Shown here: positions 1-6,650 of the stretch, one piece after another | Layout of the letters: every line of letters starts with the position of its first letter | Position numbering within the stretch: position 1 is the stretch's first letter | Translations under genes and position numbers: made by a program | IMG/VR virus record: IMGVR_UViG_3300009168_000008 | Location: 1 to 64,000 of that record | Length of the DNA stretch: 64,000 nt | Direction: 5' to 3' (one strand) | DNA from: a virus | Notes under the pieces: generated by a model | Seen by the model: the letters and a program-made list of their open reading frames with translations, nothing else | Databases searched by the model: none | Told to the model about the DNA's origin: nothing

Positions 1-913
1 GCCCGATGACGATGATCCCGGTCTCGTCGTTCGTGCGCTTGGCTCCGCCGGCGGGGTCGACGCCGATGACCACGCGGTCCATCGGCGGGGCGATCGCCAC
101 ACGGTCCGGCTCGATCATCTCCCACGTCCACAACGCGCCCTCGACGTCCTCGAGGATCTCGCCGTGGAGCTCCTGTCGGCCCAACCGGGTCCCCTGATAC
201 CGCTTGATCACGCGGTCGGCGAAGGCCGGGGCGAGGTTGTCGAGGTTGTCGTAGGTCGAGGCGCGGGCGATCCGCGTGGTCGGGTCCTTGACGAGCTCCT
301 TGACCCACGGGCGGGGCTTCGGGGTCGACGTGGCGACGACGCGGGGACGCCGCCCGATCCGGAGCCCGAACATGAGGTTGTCCCAGACCTCCTGGATCAA
401 GGCGATGTGCGCCGGTTCGTCGATCCATGCGTAGCCATGCTCCGGGCCGCGCAAGCGGTCCGGCTCTTCCCCGGAGAACATCGTCCCGATGCAGCCGCTC
501 GGCCACGTGAGTCTCCGCTTCGACGGCTCATACCGGGGGCGCTTGCCGGGAGGGGCGATGGTCATCAAGCCCGATTCGCCCTCGATCATGACGTCGCGGG
601 TGTCCGCGCCGGTGGCCCCGACGATCGCCATTCTGCCCGTGACGTCACTCATCCGGTGCGTGTACTCGGCCCCCGTGCGCGTCTTGCCCGAGCCGCGCCC
701 GGAGAGCAGCAGCCACGTCAGCCAGTCGTTGTCCGCTGGCGGGTGTTGGTCCTGCCGGGCGTGGTTCCAGGCCCACTCCTCGTGGGGACGCCCGTCGCAC
801 GCCGGCCGCGCGCAGTAGAAGGGCCGCCACTCGTTGTCGGCGCGGGCCTTGAGCGCCTCCAACGCCTTCTGTTGGGCTTGCGGGGTCCACGACTTGTAGG
901 CGTCGGTGTTCAC
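1..913 (-). CDS. terL: Terminase large subunit, N-terminal part (cut by window edge)
   Basis: ATP-driven DNA-packaging motor and nuclease that loads the genome into the prohead. The 304 visible residues carry Walker A SGRGSGKTR (71-79), Walker B-type YAWIDEP (161-167), motif III TSTPKP (195-200) and the first nuclease acidic residue in VIGVDPAGG (282-290), the pattern of the GTA/Terminase_6 family. It starts at GTG 911-913, which overlaps the upstream stop as GTGA. The reading frame runs off position 1. The missing C-terminus appears at 63860-64000, so the window cuts a circular genome inside this gene. Confidence 0.95.
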   Translation of the reverse strand, partial: MNTDAYKSWTPQAQQKALEALKARADNEWRPFYCARPACDGRPHEEWAWNHARQDQHPPADNDWLTWLLLSGRGSGKTRTGAEYTHRMSDVTGRMAIVGATGADTRDVMIEGESGLMTIAPPGKRPRYEPSKRRLTWPSGCIGTMFSGEEPDRLRGPEHGYAWIDEPAHIALIQEVWDNLMFGLRIGRRPRVVATSTPKPRPWVKELVKDPTTRIARASTYDNLDNLAPAFADRVIKRYQGTRLGRQELHGEILEDVEGALWTWEMIEPDRVAIAPPMDRVVIGVDPAGGAKRTNDETGIIVIG

Positions 914-1236
914 AGGAGTAGGCCTCCGCGTAGGAAGTAGGGCAGGTCGCCGGGGTCGAGCTCGGTCATCGCCGCCATCCACGTCCCGAACCCGCGCCGG
1001 AACATCGTCTCGGCCCCGATCCCGCGCTCACGGGCCACGTCGCGCACGATCCTCATCTCGCCGACCGGGACCTTGAGCCCCAAGCGGACATCGGGGGACG
1101 CCTCGGCGAGGATGTCGGTCCGGTTCCCGCCCATCGCCCGCGCCCGCCACCGAGCCACCCGCGGCGACGCGTCGAGCGCGGCCAGCGCGGTACGCACGTA
1201 GGCCACCACCTCGTCGTCCTCAATCGGCAGTGGCAA
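910..1236 (-). CDS. Hypothetical protein between small and large terminase
   Basis: A 108-residue soluble protein I do not recognise. It overlaps the small terminase gene by 17 bases and shares a GTGA stop/start with the large terminase gene, so it is translated as part of the packaging operon. Its sequence is charged and helical, with a DDEVV start and a run of Met/Phe/Trp near residues 80-95. An accessory packaging role is inferred from position only. Confidence 0.75.
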   Translation of the reverse strand: MPLPIEDDEVVAYVRTALAALDASPRVARWRARAMGGNRTDILAEASPDVRLGLKVPVGEMRIVRDVARERGIGAETMFRRGFGTWMAAMTELDPGDLPYFLRGGLLL

Positions 1237-1684
1237 GGTCCACGTCGATCACGTCGGGCTCCATCGCCAAGAGCTCGCCGGCGGTGGAACTGATCATGCT
1301 GGCGACCCATGCGTCGATCTCGGCCGTGGTCGGAGAGTGGATGATGACCTCGGCCGGGGCGTCGAGCCCGTAGAGCCGACAGTGCCGGTCGATGAGCTCC
1401 TTGGCGACCTTGACGGCGGCCAGTTGCTCTGGGTGGTTCTGATCGGTGGCCTTCTGCCAGACGCTCCTCAGGAGTCGCTCGATGCGGGCTCCGTTCTCGG
1501 CGCGGAGCCGCTGTCGCCCCTCCACGTCGTCCCAGGCCCGCGCGGAGAGCGCATCCTCGGCCGCGGTACGGGCCGCCATCGCATCGGGCAGCCCCAAGGC
1601 GTCGGCCACTTCGTCGTAGCCCGCCCCGGCCAGCCGCAGCGCCAGGGCGGCGTTGGCCGTGCGCGCCGGGCGCGGCTCAGGCAT
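1220..1684 (-). CDS. terS: Terminase small subunit (HTH, DNA recognition)
   Basis: A 154-residue protein. The N-terminal helix-turn-helix region (ALALRLAGAGYDEVADALGL) is followed by helices rich in Arg/Leu and a segment with LYGLDAP, the usual layout of phage small terminases, which recognise the packaging site and hand DNA to TerL. The start at ATG 1682-1684 overlaps the upstream stop by 8 bases. A longer open frame upstream is an out-of-frame shadow of the neighbour. The family call rests on pattern and on its place two genes before terL. Confidence 0.8.
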   Translation of the reverse strand: MPEPRPARTANAALALRLAGAGYDEVADALGLPDAMAARTAAEDALSARAWDDVEGRQRLRAENGARIERLLRSVWQKATDQNHPEQLAAVKVAKELIDRHCRLYGLDAPAEVIIHSPTTAEIDAWVASMISSTAGELLAMEPDVIDVDLATAD

Positions 1685-1910
1685 CACTCGCCTCGAGCGG
1701 AGGCAGGTACTCCTTCGACCCGCCCGTGGCGCGGTCGCGGGTGTTCTTCGGGTCGACCTCCTTGGCCACACACCACCCCACGTAGTCGGAGAGGGACCAG
1801 TTGCGCCCCTTGGCCCGTTGCGCGGCCTCGCGGTAGTGGTCGAAGGGCAGTCGGACCGTCGTGGCGATCCGCGGCCCCTTGTTCATCCGCATGCACTGAC
1901 CATAGTGCAT
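1677..1910 (-). CDS. Ribbon-helix-helix-like DNA-binding protein
   Basis: A 77-residue protein. RIATTVRLPFDHYREAA followed by SLSDYVGWCVAKEV looks like a beta strand plus two helices of the MetJ/Arc ribbon-helix-helix fold. ATG 1910 sits five bases after the upstream stop, which suggests coupled translation; ATGs at 1892 and 1886 are alternatives. It probably regulates the packaging operon together with the related protein upstream (inference). Confidence 0.65.
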   Translation of the reverse strand: MHYGQCMRMNKGPRIATTVRLPFDHYREAAQRAKGRNWSLSDYVGWCVAKEVDPKNTRDRATGGSKEYLPPLEASDA

Positions 1911-1915
1911 CACTT

Positions 1916-2281
1916 TCAGCGCCAGGCCCCATCCGCCCCGCGGACCGCCCCGCACTTCACGCACTTGCGCATCCCCCCGGCGATCGAGGCCGAGCCGAGG
2001 TGCGAGCAGGCGGCGGAAGGCATCGGCACACGAGGTCGCGGCTGGCGGGTGTCCACCGGCTCAGGTGTCGTACGCACGTTCGATGCAGGTTGCCGCGGTA
2101 TCGACTCGCCCGTGCCGTCCGGCTTGGTCGGGCCTACTCCGGTCCAAGCCCGGCAGACCCAGTTCGCCAGGAAGGCCGAGGCCGACATCGAGAGCGCATC
2201 CGCCCGCGCCCGGACCTCACCGTCGACCCCGAGCGGGAGGCGGAGCGGGATCACTTCGCCCTTGAGCTTGGTGCGTGCCAT
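1916..2281 (-). CDS. Ribbon-helix-helix plus zinc-ribbon-like regulator
   Basis: A 121-residue protein. The N-terminus (KGEVIPLRLPLGVD, then SMSASAFLANWV) resembles a ribbon-helix-helix domain; a Pro-rich linker and a C-terminal Cys/His cluster (CSHLG...CVKCG) follow. The ATG lies one base from a CCGTATACG operator, and the upstream sequence has a TAACGT -10-like box but no Shine-Dalgarno, so the mRNA may be leaderless. Autorepression through the three adjacent palindromes is a reasonable inference. Confidence 0.7.
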   Translation of the reverse strand: MARTKLKGEVIPLRLPLGVDGEVRARADALSMSASAFLANWVCRAWTGVGPTKPDGTGESIPRQPASNVRTTPEPVDTRQPRPRVPMPSAACSHLGSASIAGGMRKCVKCGAVRGADGAWR

Positions 2282-2282
2282 C

Positions 2283-2357
2283 CCGTATACGTTAACACTG
2301 AGATGCGGTATCCGTATACGCCTCAGAGTCCTCCTGAGTGCCCTTCCCGTATACGGG
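2283..2357. promoter_or_regulatory. Three CCGTATACG operator-like sites
   Basis: CCGTATACG occurs at 2283-2291 and 2312-2320, and as the perfect palindrome CCCGTATACGGG at 2346-2357. The sites are spaced 29 and 35 bases apart directly upstream of the leftward ribbon-helix-helix gene. Short palindromes in tandem are the usual targets of such proteins. Confidence 0.65.
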
Positions 2358-2528
2358 ACTGGTCGGAATCACCGGACCCGCAGCGGAGCGGAGAGCACCT
2401 TCCCCGGATAGGCCGAAACGGCCGCGGGGGACCACCCCTCCGGGGAGCTCACGACCGACCGTTTCCCGGGCATTTCCCGGCCATCCGCCGGCCATAACCC
2501 CTGGTCACAGGCATATTTCGGAAATACG

Positions 2529-2557
2529 TTGCATTCCGTGAACCGTTCCGCTAGGTT
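2529..2557 (+). promoter_or_regulatory. Rightward promoter TTGCAT-N17-TAGGTT
   Basis: A -35 box TTGCAT at 2529-2534, 17-base spacer and -10 box TAGGTT at 2552-2557 match actinobacterial housekeeping promoters. It would start the long rightward early operon at the 2620 gene. A GC palindrome lies in the leader just before GAAAGGAAC. Confidence 0.65.
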
Positions 2558-2619
2558 ATCAATCGTCGAAGTCAAGCGATTCCCCGGAACCGGGGAACGG
2601 AACGAAAGGAACAACGACG

Positions 2620-2961
2620 ATGGCTACGGAAACTGAGATGAAGGCCCTGATCGCCCGGGCGGCGAAACTCCCCCGGATTGATCGTCCGGCGGTCGCCGGG
2701 AACTGGGATCACCCCGCCGGGGTGTTCGCCGATCCGGCGGCGGATGCGGTACGCAAGTTCGTCGCCGATGCGACGGCCGCTGGCCTGAAGCCCATCGAGA
2801 TCATGAATCTCGGCGGCTCGGGTGAGACGGAACTGAAGCTCCACAAGAACGGGAAGAAGGCCAACCTCCTCCCCGGTCGGGCGTTCCAGTCCGCTGAGGA
2901 TGTCCGCCGGGCGCTCCGCCCGGTGAAGGTCAAGGCCGAGAAGGTGGCCGCGGCCGCCTGA
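2620..2961 (+). CDS. Hypothetical protein, first gene of rightward operon
   Basis: A 113-residue protein of unknown function, preceded by GAAAGGAAC and ATGG. It is helical and basic, with an Ala/Lys/Val-rich end (KVKAEKVAAAA). As first gene behind a strong promoter it may be an abundant early protein or a nucleic-acid binder; nothing in the sequence settles that. Confidence 0.75.
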   Translation: MATETEMKALIARAAKLPRIDRPAVAGNWDHPAGVFADPAADAVRKFVADATAAGLKPIEIMNLGGSGETELKLHKNGKKANLLPGRAFQSAEDVRRALRPVKVKAEKVAAAA

Positions 2962-2977
2962 CGGTACGGGATGGCGT

Positions 2978-3057
2978 CCCGGGGATTCGTCCCCGGGCGT
3001 CGCCCGCTGGTCCCCGGCTTTCGGTCGGGTGCCGGCGTGCGATGCAGCCTGCGTCGC
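2978..3057 (+). promoter_or_regulatory. Leader with UUCG-capped hairpin and two further stems
   Basis: CCCGGGGA-TTCG-TCCCCGGG (about 2977-2997) is a stable stem with a UUCG tetraloop. A CCCGGC/GTCGGG stem follows, then GCGATGCAG/CTGCGTCGC near 3039-3057, which ends a few bases before GAAAGGAAC of the 3081 gene. It could be an attenuator, an mRNA-stabilising structure or a processing site. Confidence 0.5.
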
Positions 3058-3080
3058 GGTTCGTGAAAGGAACCCACATC

Positions 3081-3215
3081 ATGTACACCCATCCCCTCGA
3101 CGGGGACTTCCCGGAGGACCACGACCCCGTGCCTCCGACGGAGACCTACGACTTCGCCTTCGGGCTCGCCTGCTGGGTCGGTACGACCATCGTCCTCGAC
3201 GAGGTGCCGGCGTGA
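3081..3215 (+). CDS. Small acidic protein
   Basis: A 44-residue acidic protein with several Pro and Asp residues and a hydrophobic end, after GAAAGGAAC at 3066-3074. Its stop overlaps the GTG of the next gene (GTGA). Function unknown. Confidence 0.6.
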   Translation: MYTHPLDGDFPEDHDPVPPTETYDFAFGLACWVGTTIVLDEVPA

Positions 3216-3403
3216 ACGACGAGTGCATCCACGGCCTGGGCATGGCCTCGGCCTGCTCGGTCTGCAATGGCCGGGTGGCGCGAGAGCGTCGCCTGGCGGC
3301 CGAGCCGAAGGTGATCCCGTTCTGGCTCTTCGAGCGGAAGCGCCGCTCACCGTGGCTCGACGTGCCGACCGCTGGTCGGGACCTGCGCCGGGTGGTCCGG
3401 TGA
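3212..3403 (+). CDS. Small zinc-binding-type protein
   Basis: A 63-residue protein. CIHGLGMASACSVCNG near the N-terminus gives a CxH...CxxC set typical of small phage zinc proteins; the C-terminal half is basic and aromatic. It starts with GTG overlapping the previous stop and ends on the next ATG (TGATG). Nucleic-acid binding is possible but unproven. Confidence 0.65.
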   Translation: MNDECIHGLGMASACSVCNGRVARERRLAAEPKVIPFWLFERKRRSPWLDVPTAGRDLRRVVR

Positions 3404-3636
3404 TGCCGGAGTACCGACTCGGGCGAGGCCCGAGATGTGAGCTCGGCCAGGCTTGCCACCTGGCGCTGGGCTACCCCAACGGCACGTGGAAGCGGCTGCG
3501 TGAGCGGCTGGTGGATGCCGGCTGGACACCGATCGAGGTGCTAGCCGAGATGGACGCACGGTCCATCGACCCGAAGTGGCGGTGGGAGACGGGCATCGAT
3601 GCCCTGCTCGACCCGGAGTCGGGCTACTGGGGCTGA
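3403..3636 (+). CDS. Hypothetical protein
   Basis: A 77-residue protein with Trp-rich segments (WKRL, WTPIEV, WRWETG) and one Cys pair. It is translationally coupled to the preceding gene by TGATG. Unrecognised. Confidence 0.65.
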   Translation: MPEYRLGRGPRCELGQACHLALGYPNGTWKRLRERLVDAGWTPIEVLAEMDARSIDPKWRWETGIDALLDPESGYWG

Positions 3637-3644
3637 GCCCCGGG

Positions 3645-3707
3645 ACCTGAGCGCTGTCGTGGCGCTCAGGTCCACGACCCACGGAGAGTCCGTGGGCAGA
3701 AAGGAAC
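3645..3707 (+). promoter_or_regulatory. Repeated structured leader, copy 1
   Basis: Stem P1 ACCTGAGCGC/GCGCTCAGGT (3645-3654 with 3662-3671) has the 7-base loop TGTCGTG. CCACGAC (3672-3678), complementary to that loop, follows. Stem P2 CCCACGGA/TCCGTGGG (3678-3685 with 3689-3696) comes next, then the Shine-Dalgarno GAAAGGAAC. The same architecture recurs at 4817 and 6651 with different stem sequences. Confidence 0.65.
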
Positions 3708-3709
3708 CC

Positions 3710-4063
3710 ATGATCGGGTTGATCGGGCTGGCGCTGCTGGCCCCTGCGATGGACGTGCCGGCGGTTCCGGCACAGGTGGAGACCTGCGTCCCGAGTGACT
3801 ACGCACCGTGTCTGGTGCGGATTCCCCGGGAGGACGGGAGCGATCTGATCGTCATCCCGGCCAGCTGGGACTCGCCGTTCGATGCGGTCGCTGGCGACCA
3901 GATCGTCGTGCGATTCATCGGGAGCGATGGGATCGAGGAGGCCGACTTCCAGGCCAAGTGCGACGACATGGGCGGGCAGCTGAGCTGGTCGTCGATGTGG
4001 ACCGGTGGCGAGATGGCCAACGGCGAGTTCGTCTGCGGGATGGAAGGCGGCGTGGACTTCTGA
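3710..4063 (+). CDS. Putative secreted or membrane-anchored small protein
   Basis: A 117-residue protein. The N-terminus MIGLIGLALLAPAMDVPAV is hydrophobic and ends in a signal-peptidase-like region; the mature part has four Cys (ETC, APC, KCDD, VCGM) that could form disulfides. It sits behind structured leader copy 1 and GAAAGGAAC. An envelope-acting early protein, for example superinfection exclusion, is only a guess. Confidence 0.65.
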   Translation: MIGLIGLALLAPAMDVPAVPAQVETCVPSDYAPCLVRIPREDGSDLIVIPASWDSPFDAVAGDQIVVRFIGSDGIEEADFQAKCDDMGGQLSWSSMWTGGEMANGEFVCGMEGGVDF

Positions 4064-4098
4064 CGGAACCCGAGCCGGGGCGGACTCCCCGGCAACCC

Positions 4099-4162
4099 GG
4101 CCCTCCGGGCGCGAGCTGGTGCTTTCACCGCCAGCGCGTCGGTTCGACTCCGACGAGGGCCA
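4099..4162 (+). tRNA. tRNA-Glu-like element lacking a D arm
   Basis: The acceptor stem GGCCCTC/GAGGGCC (4099-4105 with 4155-4161) directly abuts a T arm GTCGG-TTCGACT-CCGAC (4138-4154). An anticodon arm TGGTG/CGCCA encloses the loop CTTTCAC (4122-4128), which would read anticodon UUC (Glu). Only 11 bases remain where positions 8-26 should be, so the D arm is missing. It could be a degenerate tRNA, a tRNA mimic or a processing signal. Confidence 0.4.
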
Positions 4163-4209
4163 CTGTCCGGCACACCCCGTGCCGGCGACGTGTGAAAGGA
4201 ACACGCACG

Positions 4210-4488
4210 ATGGCGACAGAGAGGCTGGCCTGCGGGCACAGCGAGGACATCCGGCCGGGACTCCGGCTGTGGTGCTTCTACGACACCACCTTCGGGGTGG
4301 TGACCAGGGTGGGCAGCGACAGCTGGCACACCTTCGACACGGACGGGAGTCCGTACAAGACGGCAGGCAACGACGCAGGCCTGTACGACGCAAGCCGACT
4401 GGCCTGCGTGCCGTGCGGGATTCGCGAGGTCGATGGCCGGGTCCGTGACCCGCTGGTCCTGACCGAGAGCTGGGAGCTGGTGCGATGA
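4210..4488 (+). CDS. Hypothetical protein with Cys/His pairs
   Basis: A 92-residue protein beginning MATERLACGHSED and holding a second pair (ACVPCGI) near residue 72; the CxH...CxxC arrangement could bind zinc. A CCGGCAC/GTGCCGG hairpin lies just before its GAAAGGAAC. ATGA overlap couples it to the next gene. Function unknown. Confidence 0.7.
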   Translation: MATERLACGHSEDIRPGLRLWCFYDTTFGVVTRVGSDSWHTFDTDGSPYKTAGNDAGLYDASRLACVPCGIREVDGRVRDPLVLTESWELVR

Positions 4489-4808
4489 GCGAGACCAACA
4501 ACCTCGCCGACACCGGCATCGAGCACTCCGCCACGGAGCGGATCACGCTCGAGTGGGACGACCCAGCACTGCTGCGGATCATCCGCATCCGGTACGTGGG
4601 CGACACGTGGTCCGGTCCGTTCGACCTGAGCTACTGCCTCGGGGTCGACACGCAGGGCCGGCAGGTGAGGGTCCGCATCCCCACCTACCAGGTGTTCGGT
4701 GGGCGGAACATCGTCCGCCAGCTGGTGGCCGACGCCCAGCGCGCAGGCGTGTACCTGCGGGGGCTGTGCGGAGGCCCGATCGATGACGTGCTCAGCGTCT
4801 GCTACTGA
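4485..4808 (+). CDS. Hypothetical protein
   Basis: A 107-residue, probably beta-rich protein (VGDTWSGPFDLSYCLGVD) with no recognisable motif. It overlaps the upstream gene by ATGA and precedes structured leader copy 2. Confidence 0.7.
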   Translation: MSETNNLADTGIEHSATERITLEWDDPALLRIIRIRYVGDTWSGPFDLSYCLGVDTQGRQVRVRIPTYQVFGGRNIVRQLVADAQRAGVYLRGLCGGPIDDVLSVCY

Positions 4809-4816
4809 GCCGGGAG

Positions 4817-4876
4817 GTGGGGCTGTCGTGGCCCCACAGCCCACGACCCGGCCACCCTGGCTGGGCAGAAAGGAAC
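4817..4876 (+). promoter_or_regulatory. Repeated structured leader, copy 2
   Basis: P1 GTGGGGC/GCCCCAC (4817-4823 with 4831-4837) carries the same TGTCGTG loop (4824-4830). Complementary CCACGAC follows at 4841-4847. P2 CCCGGCCA/TGGCTGGG (4847-4854 with 4858-4865) has a GU pair, and GAAAGGAAC follows. P1 and P2 differ from copy 1 yet stay paired, which is compensatory change. Confidence 0.65.
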
Positions 4877-4882
4877 ACTCCG

Positions 4883-5182
4883 ATGTTCGGAGACAGCCCC
4901 GCGGTCGAGATGCGTGAGCTCTCGACCCAAGAGACGTGGGACCTCAGCGAGATGACCGAGCTGACCTGCGTCAACCACCCGACTGCGGTGTACCTGACCA
5001 AGAACCCCTGGTCACGGAACATCCACTTCATCCGCTTCCCGGCGGAGGCGGCGAGCCCCGAGTGGCGAGCCGAGCACGGGACCGGCATCGCCAACTGCGA
5101 GTGCCGCTGCCCGTTCGCCGACCTGCGGATCGTGGTCCGCCGGCAGCCCCCGACCGTCATCACCCTCGACGAGGTGCAGTGA
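4883..5182 (+). CDS. Hypothetical Cys-containing protein
   Basis: A 99-residue protein with LTCVNHP near residue 30 and NCECRCPF near residue 75, a possible metal site. ATG 4883 is chosen because GAAAGGAAC lies just upstream. Its stop overlaps the ATG of the XRE regulator. Function unknown. Confidence 0.7.
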   Translation: MFGDSPAVEMRELSTQETWDLSEMTELTCVNHPTAVYLTKNPWSRNIHFIRFPAEAASPEWRAEHGTGIANCECRCPFADLRIVVRRQPPTVITLDEVQ

Positions 5183-5424
5183 TGGAGCGGAGGCAGGCCC
5201 TGGGCCTGGCGATCACGTCCCACCGGACGGCGCGCGGCATGGCCCGCAAGGTGCTCGCCGCCGAGGCGGGCATCTCGTACCCGTACCTCAGCGAGATCGA
5301 GAGCGGAGCCAAGGTGCCCACGATCGAGACGCTGTGGGCAATCGCCGAGGCGCTCGGCCGGGTGCCCAGCCAGCTGCTCACGACAGCTGAGCTGCTCGAA
5401 GCAGACGAGGACATCCTGCGATGA
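5182..5424 (+). CDS. XRE/Cro-family HTH regulator
   Basis: An 80-residue single-domain repressor-like protein. The helix-turn-helix runs through KVLAAEAGISYPYLSEIESG (about residues 20-39), followed by PTIETLWAIAEALG, the standard XRE layout. It is a DNA-binding dimer by family analogy. Its place in the middle of an early operon suggests a phage transcriptional switch or a host-promoter regulator rather than a classical lysogeny repressor, since no integrase is present. Confidence 0.85.
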   Translation: MERRQALGLAITSHRTARGMARKVLAAEAGISYPYLSEIESGAKVPTIETLWAIAEALGRVPSQLLTTAELLEADEDILR

Positions 5425-5672
5425 GCCTCCACTGCCAGTGCAACCAGGTGGCCTTCGACCACTCGGCCGGGTGCTGCCCCAAGGTGGGCACGATCCACGC
5501 CGAGCGAGCCGGAGTCGAGCTGTGGCTGTGCGTGGACTGCATCCTCAGCAGCGACGTCAAGCTCGACCCGGAGGACGACGACGAGGAGGACGACGTGGAC
5601 TGGGAGCTCGAGCGCAGCATCGAGCGATCCGAGATGGAGGCGGAGTGCGCACGACTCAACCGGCTGAGGTGA
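5421..5672 (+). CDS. Acidic zinc-finger-like protein
   Basis: An 83-residue protein. CQCNQ, GCCPK and LCVDC supply a Cys cluster in the first half; the second half is strongly acidic (PEDDDEEDDVDWELE). This could be a small metal-binding, DNA-mimic-like or protein-interaction module. Coupled to the XRE gene by ATGA. Confidence 0.65.
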   Translation: MSLHCQCNQVAFDHSAGCCPKVGTIHAERAGVELWLCVDCILSSDVKLDPEDDDEEDDVDWELERSIERSEMEAECARLNRLR

Positions 5673-6001
5673 CCGAGGTCCGCATCCGCGGCACGGTCAC
5701 CGTCAGGCCCAAGCGCAGCGTCATCCCCGCACTGCTCCTGCTGGGTGGGGTGGCGGCCATGCTCGGCTACGTCGTGGCCGGAGTCGAGAGACACCAGCCA
5801 CCGCCGACGCTGTACGACAAGCTCGCCGCAGAGCAGGCCGAGGAACAGGCCACCGCCGAGCGCAACGCGCAGCTGTGCGACCACGCCACCGTCGCCGACA
5901 TGATCGGCACGGAGTTCTACCACCACAACTGCGTCGAGCTCGGGCTCGGCACGAGCGAGCGAGCAGCCATCGCCCGCCAGATCGACGCCTCGCTGAGGTG
6001 A
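5645..6001 (+). CDS. Single-pass membrane protein
   Basis: A 118-residue protein with one transmembrane segment (SVIPALLLLGGVAAMLGYVV) near residues 23-42, preceded by basic residues, so N-in. A Glu/Ala-rich coiled-coil-like stretch and a short domain with one Cys follow. GTG 5645 has GGAGG at 5636-5640; GTG 5669, which overlaps the upstream stop, is the alternative start. Confidence 0.65.
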   Translation: MRTTQPAEVTEVRIRGTVTVRPKRSVIPALLLLGGVAAMLGYVVAGVERHQPPPTLYDKLAAEQAEEQATAERNAQLCDHATVADMIGTEFYHHNCVELGLGTSERAAIARQIDASLR

Positions 6002-6003
6002 GC

Positions 6004-6027
6004 CCCGGCCCCCGCGCGGGGGCCGGG
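6004..6027. repeat. Perfect 24-base GC palindrome (dispersed repeat, copy 1)
   Basis: CCCGGCCCCCGC is followed immediately by its reverse complement. The core GGCCCCCGCGCGGGGGCC recurs at 20031, 30025 and 51846, and with one mismatch at 63888. Here it follows a stop codon and could act as a terminator, although no T-run follows. Confidence 0.7.
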
Positions 6028-6047
6028 ATGGGACGCCTGCGAGGAGG

Positions 6048-6085
6048 CGCTGTACGGCCCGTAGGAGGGCGACAGCGCCCGGGCG
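6048..6085 (+). repeat. Left half of an inverted repeat pair
   Basis: Bases 6048-6067 (CGCTGTACGGCCCGTAGGAG) match the reverse complement of 19992-20011 in 19 of 20 positions, and similarity continues through an ACAGC...CCGGGC segment. In both places the GC palindrome lies about 30 bases upstream of the motif. The pair brackets 13.9 kb of small genes. Confidence 0.6.
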
Positions 6086-6135
6086 CGGGCGCGGGCGCGC
6101 CGGTAGCTCCCCGGCGTGCTGACAGGTGCTGACAG

Positions 6136-6204
6136 GGGGCTGGCCTCGGTGGCCGCGGGTTACGTGTTCCTTACCGCGAGCGGGTTCGATTCCCGCCAGC
6201 CCCA
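6136..6204 (+). tRNA. tRNA-like element with aberrant anticodon arm
   Basis: The acceptor stem GGGGCTG/CAGCCCC (6136-6142 with 6197-6203) abuts a T arm GCGGG-TTCGATT-CCCGC (6180-6196). Between them are a tiny GCC/GGC D-like hairpin and a stem CGCGG/CCGCG with an oversized loop, so no anticodon can be assigned. The 3' half is canonical and the 5' half is not. Confidence 0.35.
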
Positions 6205-6213
6205 CGACAGGGA

Positions 6214-6272
6214 AATACCTGCGTGCGGTAGCTATCCCAGCTCCGCCCGGGTACCGTGTCAATGGATCGCCG
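6214..6272 (+). promoter_or_regulatory. Conserved intergenic element A
   Basis: Starts AATACCTGCG and contains GTAGCTATCCCAGCTCC flanked by complementary GCGG/CCGC. It is about three quarters identical to 7193-7250, with changes in the flanking stem that keep pairing. TACCGT near 6252 could be a -10 box. Either a promoter/operator or a leader RNA for the 6306 gene. Confidence 0.5.
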
Positions 6273-6305
6273 CCAACGGGCAGCGACGAGGTGAAAGGAA
6301 CACCG

Positions 6306-6440
6306 ATGGACGAGAACTGGGGTCCGAGCATTCGGGCCATCTGCCGGGCGACGAGCTACGAGGACTACCTCCGGCTCGTCGTCGAGGAGGCGGCTGACGA
6401 ACTGGTCGCCGAGGTCGAGGCCGAGCTGGCGGCGCAGTGA
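6306..6440 (+). CDS. Small acidic helical protein
   Basis: A 44-residue protein, mostly acidic helix (VVEEAADELVAEVEAEL), behind GAAAGGAAC and intergenic element A. GTGA overlap joins it to the next gene. Unknown function. Confidence 0.6.
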   Translation: MDENWGPSIRAICRATSYEDYLRLVVEEAADELVAEVEAELAAQ

Positions 6441-6643
6441 GCGAGGAGTGGGAGGTGCTGCGCCAGCTGTGGCGGATCACCTCGTACCGAGACGGCTGCG
6501 TCTGGGGCACCGAGGACACCGGAACCCAGGTGTGGGTGCCGATGGGTTGCCACGGCAGCAAGGAGAGGCACGAGCTGTACGTGACGCTCGGGCCGGAGTG
6601 GGAGGACGTGCCCATGAGCAGGAAGATCCGCCGCAAGGCGTGA
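6437..6643 (+). CDS. Hypothetical protein
   Basis: A 68-residue Trp-rich protein (EEWEVLRQLWRITSYRDG) with a basic C-terminus. It starts at GTG overlapping the previous stop. No known motif. Confidence 0.65.
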   Translation: MSEEWEVLRQLWRITSYRDGCVWGTEDTGTQVWVPMGCHGSKERHELYVTLGPEWEDVPMSRKIRRKA

Positions 6644-6650
6644 CCCGGAC

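Noticed and set aside
164-940. 258-codon open frame on plus opposite the terminase gene
   Set aside because: Low-complexity Arg/Gly/Pro composition typical of antisense shadows in GC-rich DNA; the minus strand carries the TerL motifs.
3645-3678. Classical H-type pseudoknot in the repeated leader
   Set aside because: In copies 1 and 3 the strand that would cross the first stem has no bases to span it, so a simultaneous pseudoknot is sterically poor; alternative exclusive hairpins fit better.
5182-5424. XRE protein as evidence for lysogeny
   Set aside because: No integrase, attachment site or divergent repressor promoter is visible; XRE regulators are common in virulent phages too.
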